Below, piece after piece: positions 25,701 through 31,015 of a stretch of 54,200 nucleotides of DNA. Source of the DNA: a virus; IMG/VR virus record IMGVR_UViG_3300030098_002293, positions 1 to 54,200 of that record. One strand, 5' to 3'. Below the pieces are notes generated by a model. That model did not search any database and was not told the origin of the DNA. It was given only the letters and a program-made list of their open reading frames with translations. Each line of letters begins with the position of its first letter. Within the stretch, counting starts at the first letter, position 1. Position numbers and translations under genes: made by a program.

Positions 25701-26726
25701 AACAAAATCATCTCTTGATAAAATAACTGTTGGTATATCTGGATTCATATCAGCTCTATAATGATCCTCTGGTGTTGAATTAAAGCCAAGATTAATAGCG
25801 CCTTGAGTTTTAAGATCCTCTTTTGTTTTCTTTTTTATTTCTTCGTTTTTTAAACCCCTTAAATACGTGTATACGTGCCCTGCGTTTTCAGAGTTTATAT
25901 TTATATCTTCATATGGATCAAAGTCAGCATAAAGTTCCTCGTACGTCATGATTAAAGTCTCCCCTGGTTCATCTATCTCCCCATCAAGATCATTATCAAT
26001 ACCATCTTTATCAGCTAAGGGACCTACAAATACCGCATCACCTCTTTCAATAAGCTCTTCAGAAATCTCTACTGTTACATCAGGTAGATGAGGAATATAG
26101 GTTACTTGGTCATCTAATGATTTACTTTCATTTGACTTTTTTGGATTTTTCCATTCGTGGTACGTATCTCTATCTGCTTGTCTAGCATCATCAAAATCTT
26201 TCTCTGAAACCTGTATTCCACTAAACATATCACTCCACAATTGTCTTTCTAACGGCCCCATTTCATAAGCACCATTTGACGCTTCACCAGTTCTAATTTG
26301 GTTTAGTATATCTTCAGTTTCTTCTAAGTCTTTAAGTATTTTTTCTTCTTCTTTTTTCTTTTTTTCTTCTTCTAATTTAATCGCTAACTCTTCTTCTTCT
26401 TTCTTTAATTGCTCTTGTTGCTTAACCCACGTTTCTTGTTCTTCCATAGTTCTACCGTAAACAAAAGCATCTAAGGCAATAAAATTTGACTCAGGACTCC
26501 AAGCTCCAGTAGGAGAAAGATCATGCATATCATAAAACGCTGATAAAATTCTACCAGTTTTCTCATCTTCCCAATAAGCGCTACCATGTTCTACCCAAGC
26601 ATGATCAGGCACTTCAATTGGTATCATGCCATTGTTGATGAGATTTTGAGCTATTTTTTTATCTTCATCACCTATGCCTGTCCAATCCCACTCTTGTTTT
26701 AATGGAGACTTTAAGTTTTTAATCAT
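13791..26726 (-). CDS. giant 4311-residue multidomain virion (ejection-type) protein with metalloprotease and HAD domains
   Basis: One uninterrupted frame of nearly 13 kb. The N-terminus carries KSPLK (6-10), then Glu/Lys-rich coiled coil (about 90-130) and long helical and beta regions. A hydrophobic stretch lies near 1440-1470 and a VKVD-rich linker near 1977-1992. A zinc-metalloprotease motif H2168-E-T-G-H2172 lies in AAWLHETGHYLDN. A HAD-like domain has D3320-F-D3322 in FDFDETL, LTARP at 3398-3402 and FVDD at 3453-3456. Two membrane-prone segments (about 3746-3775 and 3955-3974) resemble large polyvalent phage protein regions, and Lys/Glu-rich coiled coil closes the chain. Position next to two internal-virion-like proteins suggests it is packaged and injected. 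No RNA polymerase motif such as DFDGD was found. Individual domain roles are inferred. Confidence 0.8.
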   Translation of the reverse strand: MIKNLKSPLKQEWDWTGIGDEDKKIAQNLINNGMIPIEVPDHAWVEHGSAYWEDEKTGRILSAFYDMHDLSPTGAWSPESNFIALDAFVYGRTMEEQETWVKQQEQLKKEEEELAIKLEEEKKKKEEEKILKDLEETEDILNQIRTGEASNGAYEMGPLERQLWSDMFSGIQVSEKDFDDARQADRDTYHEWKNPKKSNESKSLDDQVTYIPHLPDVTVEISEELIERGDAVFVGPLADKDGIDNDLDGEIDEPGETLIMTYEELYADFDPYEDININSENAGHVYTYLRGLKNEEIKKKTKEDLKTQGAINLGFNSTPEDHYRADMNPDIPTVILSRDDFVIYDGDGALDYETTLEEAQSSPDIYEIKLKDWKYNENGLLVPVDMSSFQNRLSEIESSDKDKDEKDKDIERLIKDYDEFIRLEPYTTGELNEKVKKDKERYNDYIDGKIDSEIIKEEGLDNKFYSPKLGFMTAEEFVFRLETSGYPKNKNGRERFINEYFIKTPKEIKEAKIQRASEIIEKESYETLLDITQKKSTPVGEIYRVLTDPNGYFRKYNLAVNAVDDSGYDAVRIYIPTIKYMMLDADIYGGESFYEGYSHLDNYNEDRGILEIFKNEGGQIDFSEQQLRHLFALLDKQIKDPRGNIPLLNSLFHDEVGEKIDYDYNPAKERKTTLDNSLRILFAQQNKMRDMITGGYWTEEDWKDWVKTDSRQVAIRKEIQEELDNDFNYYFKDAGLQLHFTDNKLKLSRTDGMFMYDAKGTKLPYGSSHIYFEHTMESESKAVGGLSTDVISYLAHFITKKEMQTFETKAVKYQNGKLIDPLKERAEEIEKEISINDYTEKQVMQRFFKNREITLDFSTAETKYSKYDVPITGGTFELPEIEINTGFLNIFKDKDDPSKSELPSVTTQKTKAGVSIIVPGVSTVDGMKFLSGNFTNSDWVPKEIQDIGNNAAQYTLQYFSDALMEEGINPFAVVGSKEDLIDYLKTNMFKGRGGASFTGRGALTDEQGDLAWTWYKAIYNEYLNDAYGIRETMYTEDFVKKLQTYAQSQIENKDYLLTTDNGDLYIDRDGNELILSDDEIQADINKRLDINTDLLDRASETTMVALQDCFKNGFHVDISFTEDGEIIFNGIIKIDPEKYDEYNKLKQDQKLGEYDLVEEGIGTLVETDEAFAEAPLAQQLWEGLKLGKKPAVEYGFEVGGVPITTDVFTVIDGKAYTESEWSKLIVEHDKWKAEKNALAGVTDKEVLKKKLKVLIPEMQKLQNMIYRGGKNRDEIQKWFDENPNAKIQKEKESDEQYQAFVENIQSGSQMSRLELLNLPEDHAKTVMNLYHAIDIYNDTRNEVKSDRQKMINGEVKRKEKDFLLAIAQGETGMETSYWENWRRRSGRGFDKLYMGPAALFGHEGAQDALLKYNKSAQYEKSYGWGEGDNWGAFGMVWADQGANMLMFVSTMGVGTSVFGLSKAGAMITPSVLVGTGSGGSKYVELTSLQEDAANAQLQLDALKLNYEKGNVTPKNFRNQKMRLNEVIDRGDMSQTQKWFSVISTGFIEMGFTYGYGRLGIGDIGIANKITKAFSKNTKGYRGLSSYNPWVGGKEALKGIGIQTGGEMLEEGSIYGATEFVDGIIFQRDGDYSQMSKVLWDAAAMSSSAGSVSITTNTMLNHNLKMEARRKMEEDIQTLKALESNIADIDEQILNIQLVAKDTDIEIDNNELARLKKERDIANQDLRDGMQELVINWQDMHVRLLGMSEGDQKQIYENSRLLSNYLLEAGILQENASNENHVNAKLEIYRNKLNKKKAGSGDAWIEGYRKLYNSNEDLKDAWTPEIATESIYGPDYKENGSRKEIKDIIQKDKSKEGKERKEAYNKADEIGKLRIELDVIQRLHLDNATLEMKQDEKVTTTVDNAVWSQKTYEINGVKYNSKKEFIDEIKRLNEEGEGGEIKIDVQNDHQASLLADNILHKNNETTFVSDGEVQTKPDEDVKVDKDVKVDEDVKKEKIKPNVTITNTTNTQTKQEWEQQNKGKKGVVEDRKQRLKKEQEIYDYLAKTHYAGGVRDLRTFENDKSTTKDIANIVEDATNRKLEFEETGSFDGLIDKVQELRREYKITAQEAIKMVRHLINNRKTIESNHNGFLLDNKFFVINEKQAKQRIKEDLDVTGENKFLQGAAWLHETGHYLDNITKSVEEISQKGIYLNEFLLNEKSERAQVLNENVENDLRRMSDGDGTYLGNNETIKDIIEERKTATGDRLDRIDKILDEYIREVTTKMKHENYAKLRNDVIKRGRGTFARFTNKDYKVKNAKEAAYEVVSFIEDFKKGRLTEAYKIQIEAAKGRKDLAGDVRGELQESTTVKGKTKQEVINNLVRDKEGSVITKKQYDDMLNKGADKVRRKVGGEWTVKTKPHPANLLTNDPSKPGFDELNGSIRNLGTRMEGDRVSFVKGESDSMSDFIQAVKDELTTAIINYNPETKYQGVAQGDLSGWLAQHIIYKKPGVIDKFKKQQEARAAAKQGGEYKGDGTLDVGTVEGTVVFARKLGFTEDVIGQDENGNDITRNAFDLIVEKKFNEVIAQDPKTYKDTKSLIKDNDAVLVEILNMVAKEFGVKPSKLIKDSALTTDERTSIQLKINSIGARSMLNMMPEAFNSLGDANGVQPVFLDGGKGKAINSETGETNLIYTAQEGRVKTTKQRIGNKIVYGTSKKKGGGKGLKIQKKNFVENINEADYLDMLGITPVGVKRRFRTEDRVVDGPLRGSVMQVAIIIANQSVTKIAEEKGLIGLQSMKDGKGDLMLSSIIDGSKQDLIQHVYWDGRNKFHSQFDNVILDPTNETNLKNQITKAFNETWPYGEVVNENGKDAWIGSDGVNYRNKLINWYSKTLRENYLKYTKEDVVMDGKDVNSFRDFLMAEDSKRDDGFDSISKILETDPITKLFRERLEINKKYQKTNADSYVTKLQEEGLTEEQAREKALGEYIRNKSFLENGTIDPARGMTFGDQKVLRLRNEESQSKYGKNFKELNKEQKKIIEKAIPGRHNEVYTQEFLTHIYPGLISYKKGPKVLDKNGKEVKDKVSYIIETKKEGKTIQKTIEVTKAWPQATTKDMLTTTNEDGSIDSPMSIEEANARRKDSNEAMKFYDDITAIAAENSKAMKNGKEHFAMHMAAMNANMKTPLRRGAVFTYAALDAPATALKDVNGKKNFEFEHGLPAKVVNALMIGRHWFNNGLKLEDIQKAYEVGVLHRDFNDNVGRLFKERMHFNYQIGDGALKRWLSRWTATGASHALYNVFTGKVEGRQQAENHKRTKESIKEKTIDKAIQNSRLINDNAQSRGMSAFDFDETLIIEGENFIIAKKGKETIKISSEQWPIQGPELAEQGYEFDFTDFVNVRGGVEGPLMQKLRNRINKFGIENTYILTARPTESETAIRGWLKTKGIDMPLKNITGLGNSTGEAKALWMAQKYAEGYNDMYFVDDALPNVTAVKNIMDQLDIKGSSVQAKIQLSSDLNNTFNDILEETTGMKSEKRFSDAQAKLRGKGFKFRGLVPPSAQDFAGLLYNFIGKGKKGEQQFETLKKALIDPFARGYDELNTARQKTAEDYRSLLKEFPNVKKMLNKKAGDTGFTVDQAIRVYLWNKAGFDVPGLSKRDLNNLNSYIANDVDLQTFADALGIVSKKTEGYSKPGEYWLTENIASDLMSDGAIGDARANFLAEWQQNVDQIFSKENLNKIEVLYGRKFREALEDMLYRMKTGSNRPVGSNRLTNMYMNWVNNSVGAIMFFNIRSAVLQTISATNYINWGDNNVLKAGLAFANQKQYWKDFVMIFNSDMLKQRRAGLKYNINEAELAAAVAGSDNKVKAALAWLLKKGFTPTQIADSFAIASGGASFYRNRVKTYLKQGLDQKAAEEKAWLDFQETTEVAQQSARPDLISQQQANPLGRLILAFQNTPMQYGRIMNKAFRDLANGRGDAKTHVSKIIYYGALQGIIFTALQSALFAVLGSDDDDEKEKMLDSKTDRMANSMVDSWLSVFGYGGKAISTVKNTIMEFNKQRAKDLDDNFMTRSDHAYTLLQALSFSPPIGSKVRKIYQSTQTEKFNRDIISERGFAIDNPIWNAIGNTIEGVTNIPLGRLSNKLNNLSNAMDSRHETWQRVALLMGWNLWDLGVKDPDIVALGEDIKERKKQEKKIEKEKKKFKDTQEKLKEKYPDKTEEEVDKAIIIEEKTKEVFNLNKREQVKILEEYDLNPKDYPKEKDRVDKIMELYNKNPNKIDSSLTNIKNYVPSKQEKRSIDLFKMNKKDQVNLLMELGLSSKKIKELKYEEDRVNKIIQLENKKKGK
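20751..20798 (-). repeat. 18-bp tandem repeat in the giant gene linker
   Basis: Two near-identical 18-bp units (AACTTTAACGTCTTTATC and the same with TTCATC at the end) plus a partial third encode VKVDKD/VKVDED repeats. They mark a flexible charged linker before the metalloprotease region and a likely site of length variation. Confidence 0.7.
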
Positions 26727-26727
26727 A

Positions 26728-28461
26728 TTAGTTTTTCTTTTTCTTCTTTATGTCTTCTATCATCTTATGGAGTGCCCCATACTTAACACCGGCGCTTCCC
26801 TCTCCTTCTATATCTACTCCAGATCCTTCAACTGCGCCTGTAAAGTAATCCGAAATCAACCATTCTTGAAACATATTTAATAATGTTGTGTCTTTTGACA
26901 TAACTCCATTTTCATCTCCCAATGGAGTATATGGCCCTAATTCTCTTAATAAATTTATAGCATCCATTTCCGCCATGTTTGCAAATTGAGGTATGTTTTC
27001 TATTATTAACTTAAGAAAACCAGTGGTATCGGCAAAACCCTCGTGTAGATTACCACCTTTTAAACTATCAAATATAGTAGACATTAAATCTTCCGCGCTC
27101 ATTTTCATCAGCATTCTATTTACCTCAAAAGACAAAGTATTTTGGTATTCTGCTGAGTCATAAACTCCCCCTCTATTAACAAAATCATCAACATGATTAT
27201 ATTTAAAATCTCTTAAAGCAACCCAAGCATCTGATTTTAATTGAGGCCCTTCAACATTTATTTCATTAAGATCTATTTCTGTTCCTCCACCAATTTGACC
27301 TTTATTAAAAAAAGCATCTTCATTTGTTTCCATAAAAGTACTAGTAACAGAATCCATTATTTCATCTCTATTTTCAAGATACAATTTAAAAGCTTTCTCT
27401 GTATCTGGCCCCCATTTACCATCAGCACCGTTTTCTCCAAGTAGCTTTTCATATTCAGGGCCTAATGCTATTAAAGCATTTTGAAGATTTTCTATATAAT
27501 CTTCATGTTCGTAATCTTCTATTTCATAATGTTCCTTTATTTTTTCTATATCAGGCGCGCCTTCTACTCCCGACATTTTTGACATGTTAGTTATCTCTTC
27601 TAGTAATTGTAAAGGACTATAAACGCCATTTACAGTACCAGTAAGAAGATTCATAATCTTTTCGTTTTCTTCTGAAAAATCAGTAGAAATCTCTATTTGA
27701 TTCCCATTTGCGTCTGTTATATATCCATCTCTAATTGACTGTAATATATTGGTAGTTTTACTCCATCCAGACTGATTCAAAAACGCATCCCCTAAATCAT
27801 TAGTCCCAAGAATACCTTGTATACCTGGATTTGTCCATATTACTTTTCCATCAACTATCTTTATATTTTCACCATTACTTTTCATTATATCTTCCCACAT
27901 AGCAATTTGGTCATCATCCATGTTGGCACTCCATTCGTTTCTTAACCCTCTTTTTTCAAGGTTTCGTATTGTTAACAATTTCTGATTGACATCGTTATAA
28001 GATATTATTTGAGACTGCAAGCTTTCTAGTTCATTTCGCAATTCTTTATAACCCTCTTCATTTCCATTCATTTTAGATAACTGACTTATAATGGATTCGC
28101 ATTTAGTATTTATATTAGTTATTTCAGTTGTAAAATCTATATTACCAAATATATCACTATTATCAAATTTTGGTTGAGCTAATACATCTTTGTTATATTT
28201 ATTTATTTCATTAACTTTTTTCATTTCCCAAAGATCAATAACATCATCAAAAATATTTCCAAGATTTTGTTGTCTTTGAAGCATTTTACCCATGCCTTCA
28301 CGTTTATATATAGCGGCTTGTTTCTCTACTATATTACTACCAGTTTCTTTGTATAAACCAGCTAACGCTGCTTCGTCTGTCGCCCCAAAAATAGGATCTA
28401 CTATTGAAAAATCTTTACTACCAAAAAGATCGTCTTTTTTATTATTTGTTTTCTTCGCCAT
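26728..28461 (-). CDS. internal virion/tail protein with peptidoglycan-binding-like segment
   Basis: 577 residues, Glu/Asn-rich and mostly helical, with a Lys-rich N-terminus (MAKKTNNKKDD) and a C-terminal KKKKK run. Around residues 323-372 the sequence IENLQNALIALG, then ENGADGKWGPDTEKAFKLYL, matches the PG_binding_1 pattern (LQxxLxxLG...DGxxGpxTexA). This suggests contact with cell-wall peptidoglycan during DNA entry. It ends one base before the giant multidomain gene and overlaps its upstream neighbour by 20 bases. Together these three genes look like an ejection-protein block comparable in position to internal virion genes of podoviruses. No lytic catalytic site recognised. Confidence 0.7.
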   Translation of the reverse strand: MAKKTNNKKDDLFGSKDFSIVDPIFGATDEAALAGLYKETGSNIVEKQAAIYKREGMGKMLQRQQNLGNIFDDVIDLWEMKKVNEINKYNKDVLAQPKFDNSDIFGNIDFTTEITNINTKCESIISQLSKMNGNEEGYKELRNELESLQSQIISYNDVNQKLLTIRNLEKRGLRNEWSANMDDDQIAMWEDIMKSNGENIKIVDGKVIWTNPGIQGILGTNDLGDAFLNQSGWSKTTNILQSIRDGYITDANGNQIEISTDFSEENEKIMNLLTGTVNGVYSPLQLLEEITNMSKMSGVEGAPDIEKIKEHYEIEDYEHEDYIENLQNALIALGPEYEKLLGENGADGKWGPDTEKAFKLYLENRDEIMDSVTSTFMETNEDAFFNKGQIGGGTEIDLNEINVEGPQLKSDAWVALRDFKYNHVDDFVNRGGVYDSAEYQNTLSFEVNRMLMKMSAEDLMSTIFDSLKGGNLHEGFADTTGFLKLIIENIPQFANMAEMDAINLLRELGPYTPLGDENGVMSKDTTLLNMFQEWLISDYFTGAVEGSGVDIEGEGSAGVKYGALHKMIEDIKKKKKN

Positions 28462-29257
28462 TATTGTCTGATTTTTCGTTGTTGTCTTTGTTGTTGTCTT
28501 TGTTTTTGTCTTTATTAGTTGTAAAACTATCTAATGTCATTTTTCCACCTGAAATTTGTAATCCTTTTAAAAAAGAAGACGCTGAATTACCTAAACCATC
28601 CCAAAGTTGTTTTTGAGCGAGTTGCCTAGCGTCGCTGGCAGCCATATATCTATCCATAGACATAGAGTATAGATTTTGTTGGTGTTGTTGCTCTTGTAAA
28701 AGTTTTTGATATTCACCTTTTCTTCTTAATACATCAGTTTGGTACTCACCTTGTTTCTCTAATTTCTGTAATCTACTAGCCTCTGCCGCTTTAAGTCTAT
28801 TTATAACGGTTTCTTGTTTACCAATAGAAGCTGCAATTTTAGCATTTTGATCTATTGATTTATTAGCTAAAACCTGAGCTAAACTCGCTGCACCACTAGT
28901 ACCAGCAGAACCTTTTAGACTTTGCATTATATTTGCTCTAGATCTAGCCGCTTCTCTTTTCATGAAATTAGCTTCTTTTTGATTAACAGTTAAATCTTCA
29001 TATGTGTTTTGTAAGTTTCTGTAAGGATTTGTTAATCCAGCATATGGATTAGAAAACTCCATGTTGGTGTATTCTTCTTTTGCTAGTTGGTATTCCCTTC
29101 TTGAATTTTCAAATTCATCTTTTCTTGCTCCAGCACCTATAAGAGAACTACCAGCTTGTAACAAGCCTGGTATAGCTAACGCCCAAACAGGAAATGCTTT
29201 TGCTGGTGAAGGTTTCTTATTTTTAAATGGAGATTTATATCCTATTATTTGTTTCAT
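28442..29257 (-). CDS. internal virion protein (T7 gp14-like in shape)
   Basis: 271 residues. The N-terminus has KSPFKNKKPSPAK (8-20), then a hydrophobic helix (VWALAIPGLLQAGSSLIGAGA, about 24-44) that could insert in a membrane. A long Gln/Lys/Ala-rich helical region follows (EAARSRANIMQSLKG, RLKAAEASRLQKLEKQGEY), then a low-complexity Asn/Lys/Asp tail. One hydrophobic N-terminal segment plus amphipathic helices is the look of podoviral gp14-type ejection proteins that line the injection channel. Sequence identity to gp14 is not claimed. The gene sits between tail proteins and the larger ejection candidates. Confidence 0.6.
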   Translation of the reverse strand: MKQIIGYKSPFKNKKPSPAKAFPVWALAIPGLLQAGSSLIGAGARKDEFENSRREYQLAKEEYTNMEFSNPYAGLTNPYRNLQNTYEDLTVNQKEANFMKREAARSRANIMQSLKGSAGTSGAASLAQVLANKSIDQNAKIAASIGKQETVINRLKAAEASRLQKLEKQGEYQTDVLRRKGEYQKLLQEQQHQQNLYSMSMDRYMAASDARQLAQKQLWDGLGNSASSFLKGLQISGGKMTLDSFTTNKDKNKDNNKDNNEKSDNNGEENK

Positions 29258-29313
29258 ATTGTTCTATTTTGTATACTTTATAGTTACAGTTTTTATATTT
29301 TTTTTACTTTAGA

Positions 29314-30606
29314 CTACGTAGAGGACAATACTATGTTTTCTAAATCCAAAGTTATTGTCACATCGTTAACTGGCATTCTAAGAACAGTTATCTTACCTGT
29401 TATTCTAGCTGTATTAGCGCAATTCACAAATGTTAGTATTGTATTATCAGCTAAAGATTGAGCAGAGGTTACAGTTATTACTTTAGTACTATTATTAACT
29501 GTTTCTACATATTGCCTTGTAGTATTATCAAAACCAATGCCTCTCACTTCTACACCATCTTCTTCCATAAGAGATGCCTCGCTAGATCCACCGCCTCGTA
29601 TACCAACCACACTATCCATTGTTATCGATGTGCTAGATGATGTTGCTCCATTAACTGTAGATGTAAAATCTGTAGTTTTAACCTTTAAGTCTTCAAACCT
29701 TATAAGCGCTCCTGCAATATATATTTGAGTTGAAGTTGACTTTTGTTCTGTAAAATTAGCTATATCATTAGGTCCTTGACCTACAAAAATTAAATTCTGT
29801 CCATCTGTATAGTTTTTAGCCGTGTCAAGCGTTATAGTTTTAGTGCTACTATTTATATTTGTTATAGTAGCTATAGAACTAGTTTCGTACGTGTTATGTA
29901 TTTTATCTAGTTTCATCCCAATAATTAAACCACCTAAATCATCAACAACAACTGTTGTGCTACTACTAGCGCTACCATTAATAGTTACAGTTTGCATAAC
30001 TTCAAAATCAGTGTCTAAAGGTTGTCTAGTTACACTTAAAGCGTATGTTTCAGCCACTGCTGGCTGTGCTGTTACTGTCCAATCAATGTCTTTTTTAAGC
30101 GGGGTAGTAGAGGAGCGAAGACCATCTATATGTAAACTAGTTGGCATAGTAGCGTATTGTCCTGATGTTGCTTTTGCTGCTACCGCAAATGTTATTCTTG
30201 TGTTAGTGTATTGATATATCACTTTCTTCATCATACTTGAAGGTGCTCCTGTTGTTAAAGCGTAATCTATAGTATCATCTTCTTTTAAAACCTTGTTATA
30301 AGGCATGTGCTCTGTACCTTTTTCTGCTATTAAAAATATATCATAATGATCGCTATCTGTGACTGTAGGAAAAACTATACTACCACTAATAACTCCAGAA
30401 CTAGGTATTTCTACTCTTTCAAGTCTTTTATAAGTAGTTGTAAATGTTTCAGTATCAAAATTATAATACTTTTTTGGAGAATCTTCGTTATTAATAAAAA
30501 GAGTAAACATAGCCCCTGGATTACCTGTTATAGTAAACGCTCTACGTGTCTCAGATACTGGAAGATTTGAAACATCTATTTTAAAGTTTTTTATTTTTAA
30601 CGACAT
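29314..30606 (-). CDS. beta-rich tail/fibre structural protein
   Basis: 430 residues, Thr/Ser/Val-rich, with two similar blocks. VTINGSASSSTTVVVDDLGGLIIGMKL (about 208-234) and FTSTVNGATSSSTSITMDSVVGI (about 314-336) share the [IV]NG[SA][AT]SSST..[IV].[MD]D motif and are each followed by a TK[TV]ITL/TV strand (STKTITLDTA, STKVITVTSA). This points to an internally repeated beta module. The N-terminal third is different (FKIDVSNLPVSETRRAFTI). No catalytic motif. By order it lies between the giant tail protein and the internal virion proteins, so a tail hub, nozzle or fibre component is likely. Confidence 0.65.
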   Translation of the reverse strand: MSLKIKNFKIDVSNLPVSETRRAFTITGNPGAMFTLFINNEDSPKKYYNFDTETFTTTYKRLERVEIPSSGVISGSIVFPTVTDSDHYDIFLIAEKGTEHMPYNKVLKEDDTIDYALTTGAPSSMMKKVIYQYTNTRITFAVAAKATSGQYATMPTSLHIDGLRSSTTPLKKDIDWTVTAQPAVAETYALSVTRQPLDTDFEVMQTVTINGSASSSTTVVVDDLGGLIIGMKLDKIHNTYETSSIATITNINSSTKTITLDTAKNYTDGQNLIFVGQGPNDIANFTEQKSTSTQIYIAGALIRFEDLKVKTTDFTSTVNGATSSSTSITMDSVVGIRGGGSSEASLMEEDGVEVRGIGFDNTTRQYVETVNNSTKVITVTSAQSLADNTILTFVNCANTARITGKITVLRMPVNDVTITLDLENIVLSST

Positions 30607-30608
30607 AA

Positions 30609-31004
30609 TTATTTACTACTTATTTGTATTTTAGATCCAACGGAAAATAACTCCGCTTTTTCTTTTGAATTGTTTTGAAATCTAGCTTTCGCATAATACC
30701 CAACTAAACCAGACATGTTAGTTTGGTTCTTTTTGCCAAACATTATATAAGCTCCATTTGGTGGATGAGTTATCGTAACGTTACTTGGAAAGTCAATAGT
30801 TATACTACTAGGAGAGCTATATGATATACTAGATATAGCGTATGGCACAGGAGGTGATACTGTATGATCTCCTACGACACTTATATTGCTTGAATTAGCT
30901 TGTAAAAACTCACCAACTGTACTAGGTTCTATATAATAAACAAAATCACCTACTTGAGCTGATGTGTTTATTTCTTCTGAAAAATTTATTTCTATTGATG
31001 GCAT
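30609..31004 (-). CDS. small beta-rich tail protein
   Basis: 131 residues, starting MPSIEINFSEEINTSAQVGDFVYYI and containing SPSSITIDFPSNVTIT, GAYIMFGKKNQTNMSGLVGYYA and an ARFQNNSKEKAELFSVGS ending. It lies two bases from its downstream neighbour and eleven from the giant tail gene. The GLVGYYAKARFQNNS segment looks like a conserved phage structural motif (N-S-x-x-x-A-E-L-F at the end), but I cannot name the family. Likely a minor tail or connector component. Confidence 0.6.
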   Translation of the reverse strand: MPSIEINFSEEINTSAQVGDFVYYIEPSTVGEFLQANSSNISVVGDHTVSPPVPYAISSISYSSPSSITIDFPSNVTITHPPNGAYIMFGKKNQTNMSGLVGYYAKARFQNNSKEKAELFSVGSKIQISSK

Positions 31005-31015
31005 ATTTTTTTATT

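Noticed and set aside
13791-26726. Giant gene as a virion RNA polymerase
   Set aside because: No DxDGD motif of the two-barrel type and no clear set of single-subunit polymerase motifs; the FDFDETL motif belongs to a HAD set instead.
29822-30214. 130-codon plus-strand frame opposite the 430-residue tail gene
   Set aside because: Antisense shadow of a Thr/Ser/Val-rich coding region; no leader or neighbour on that strand.
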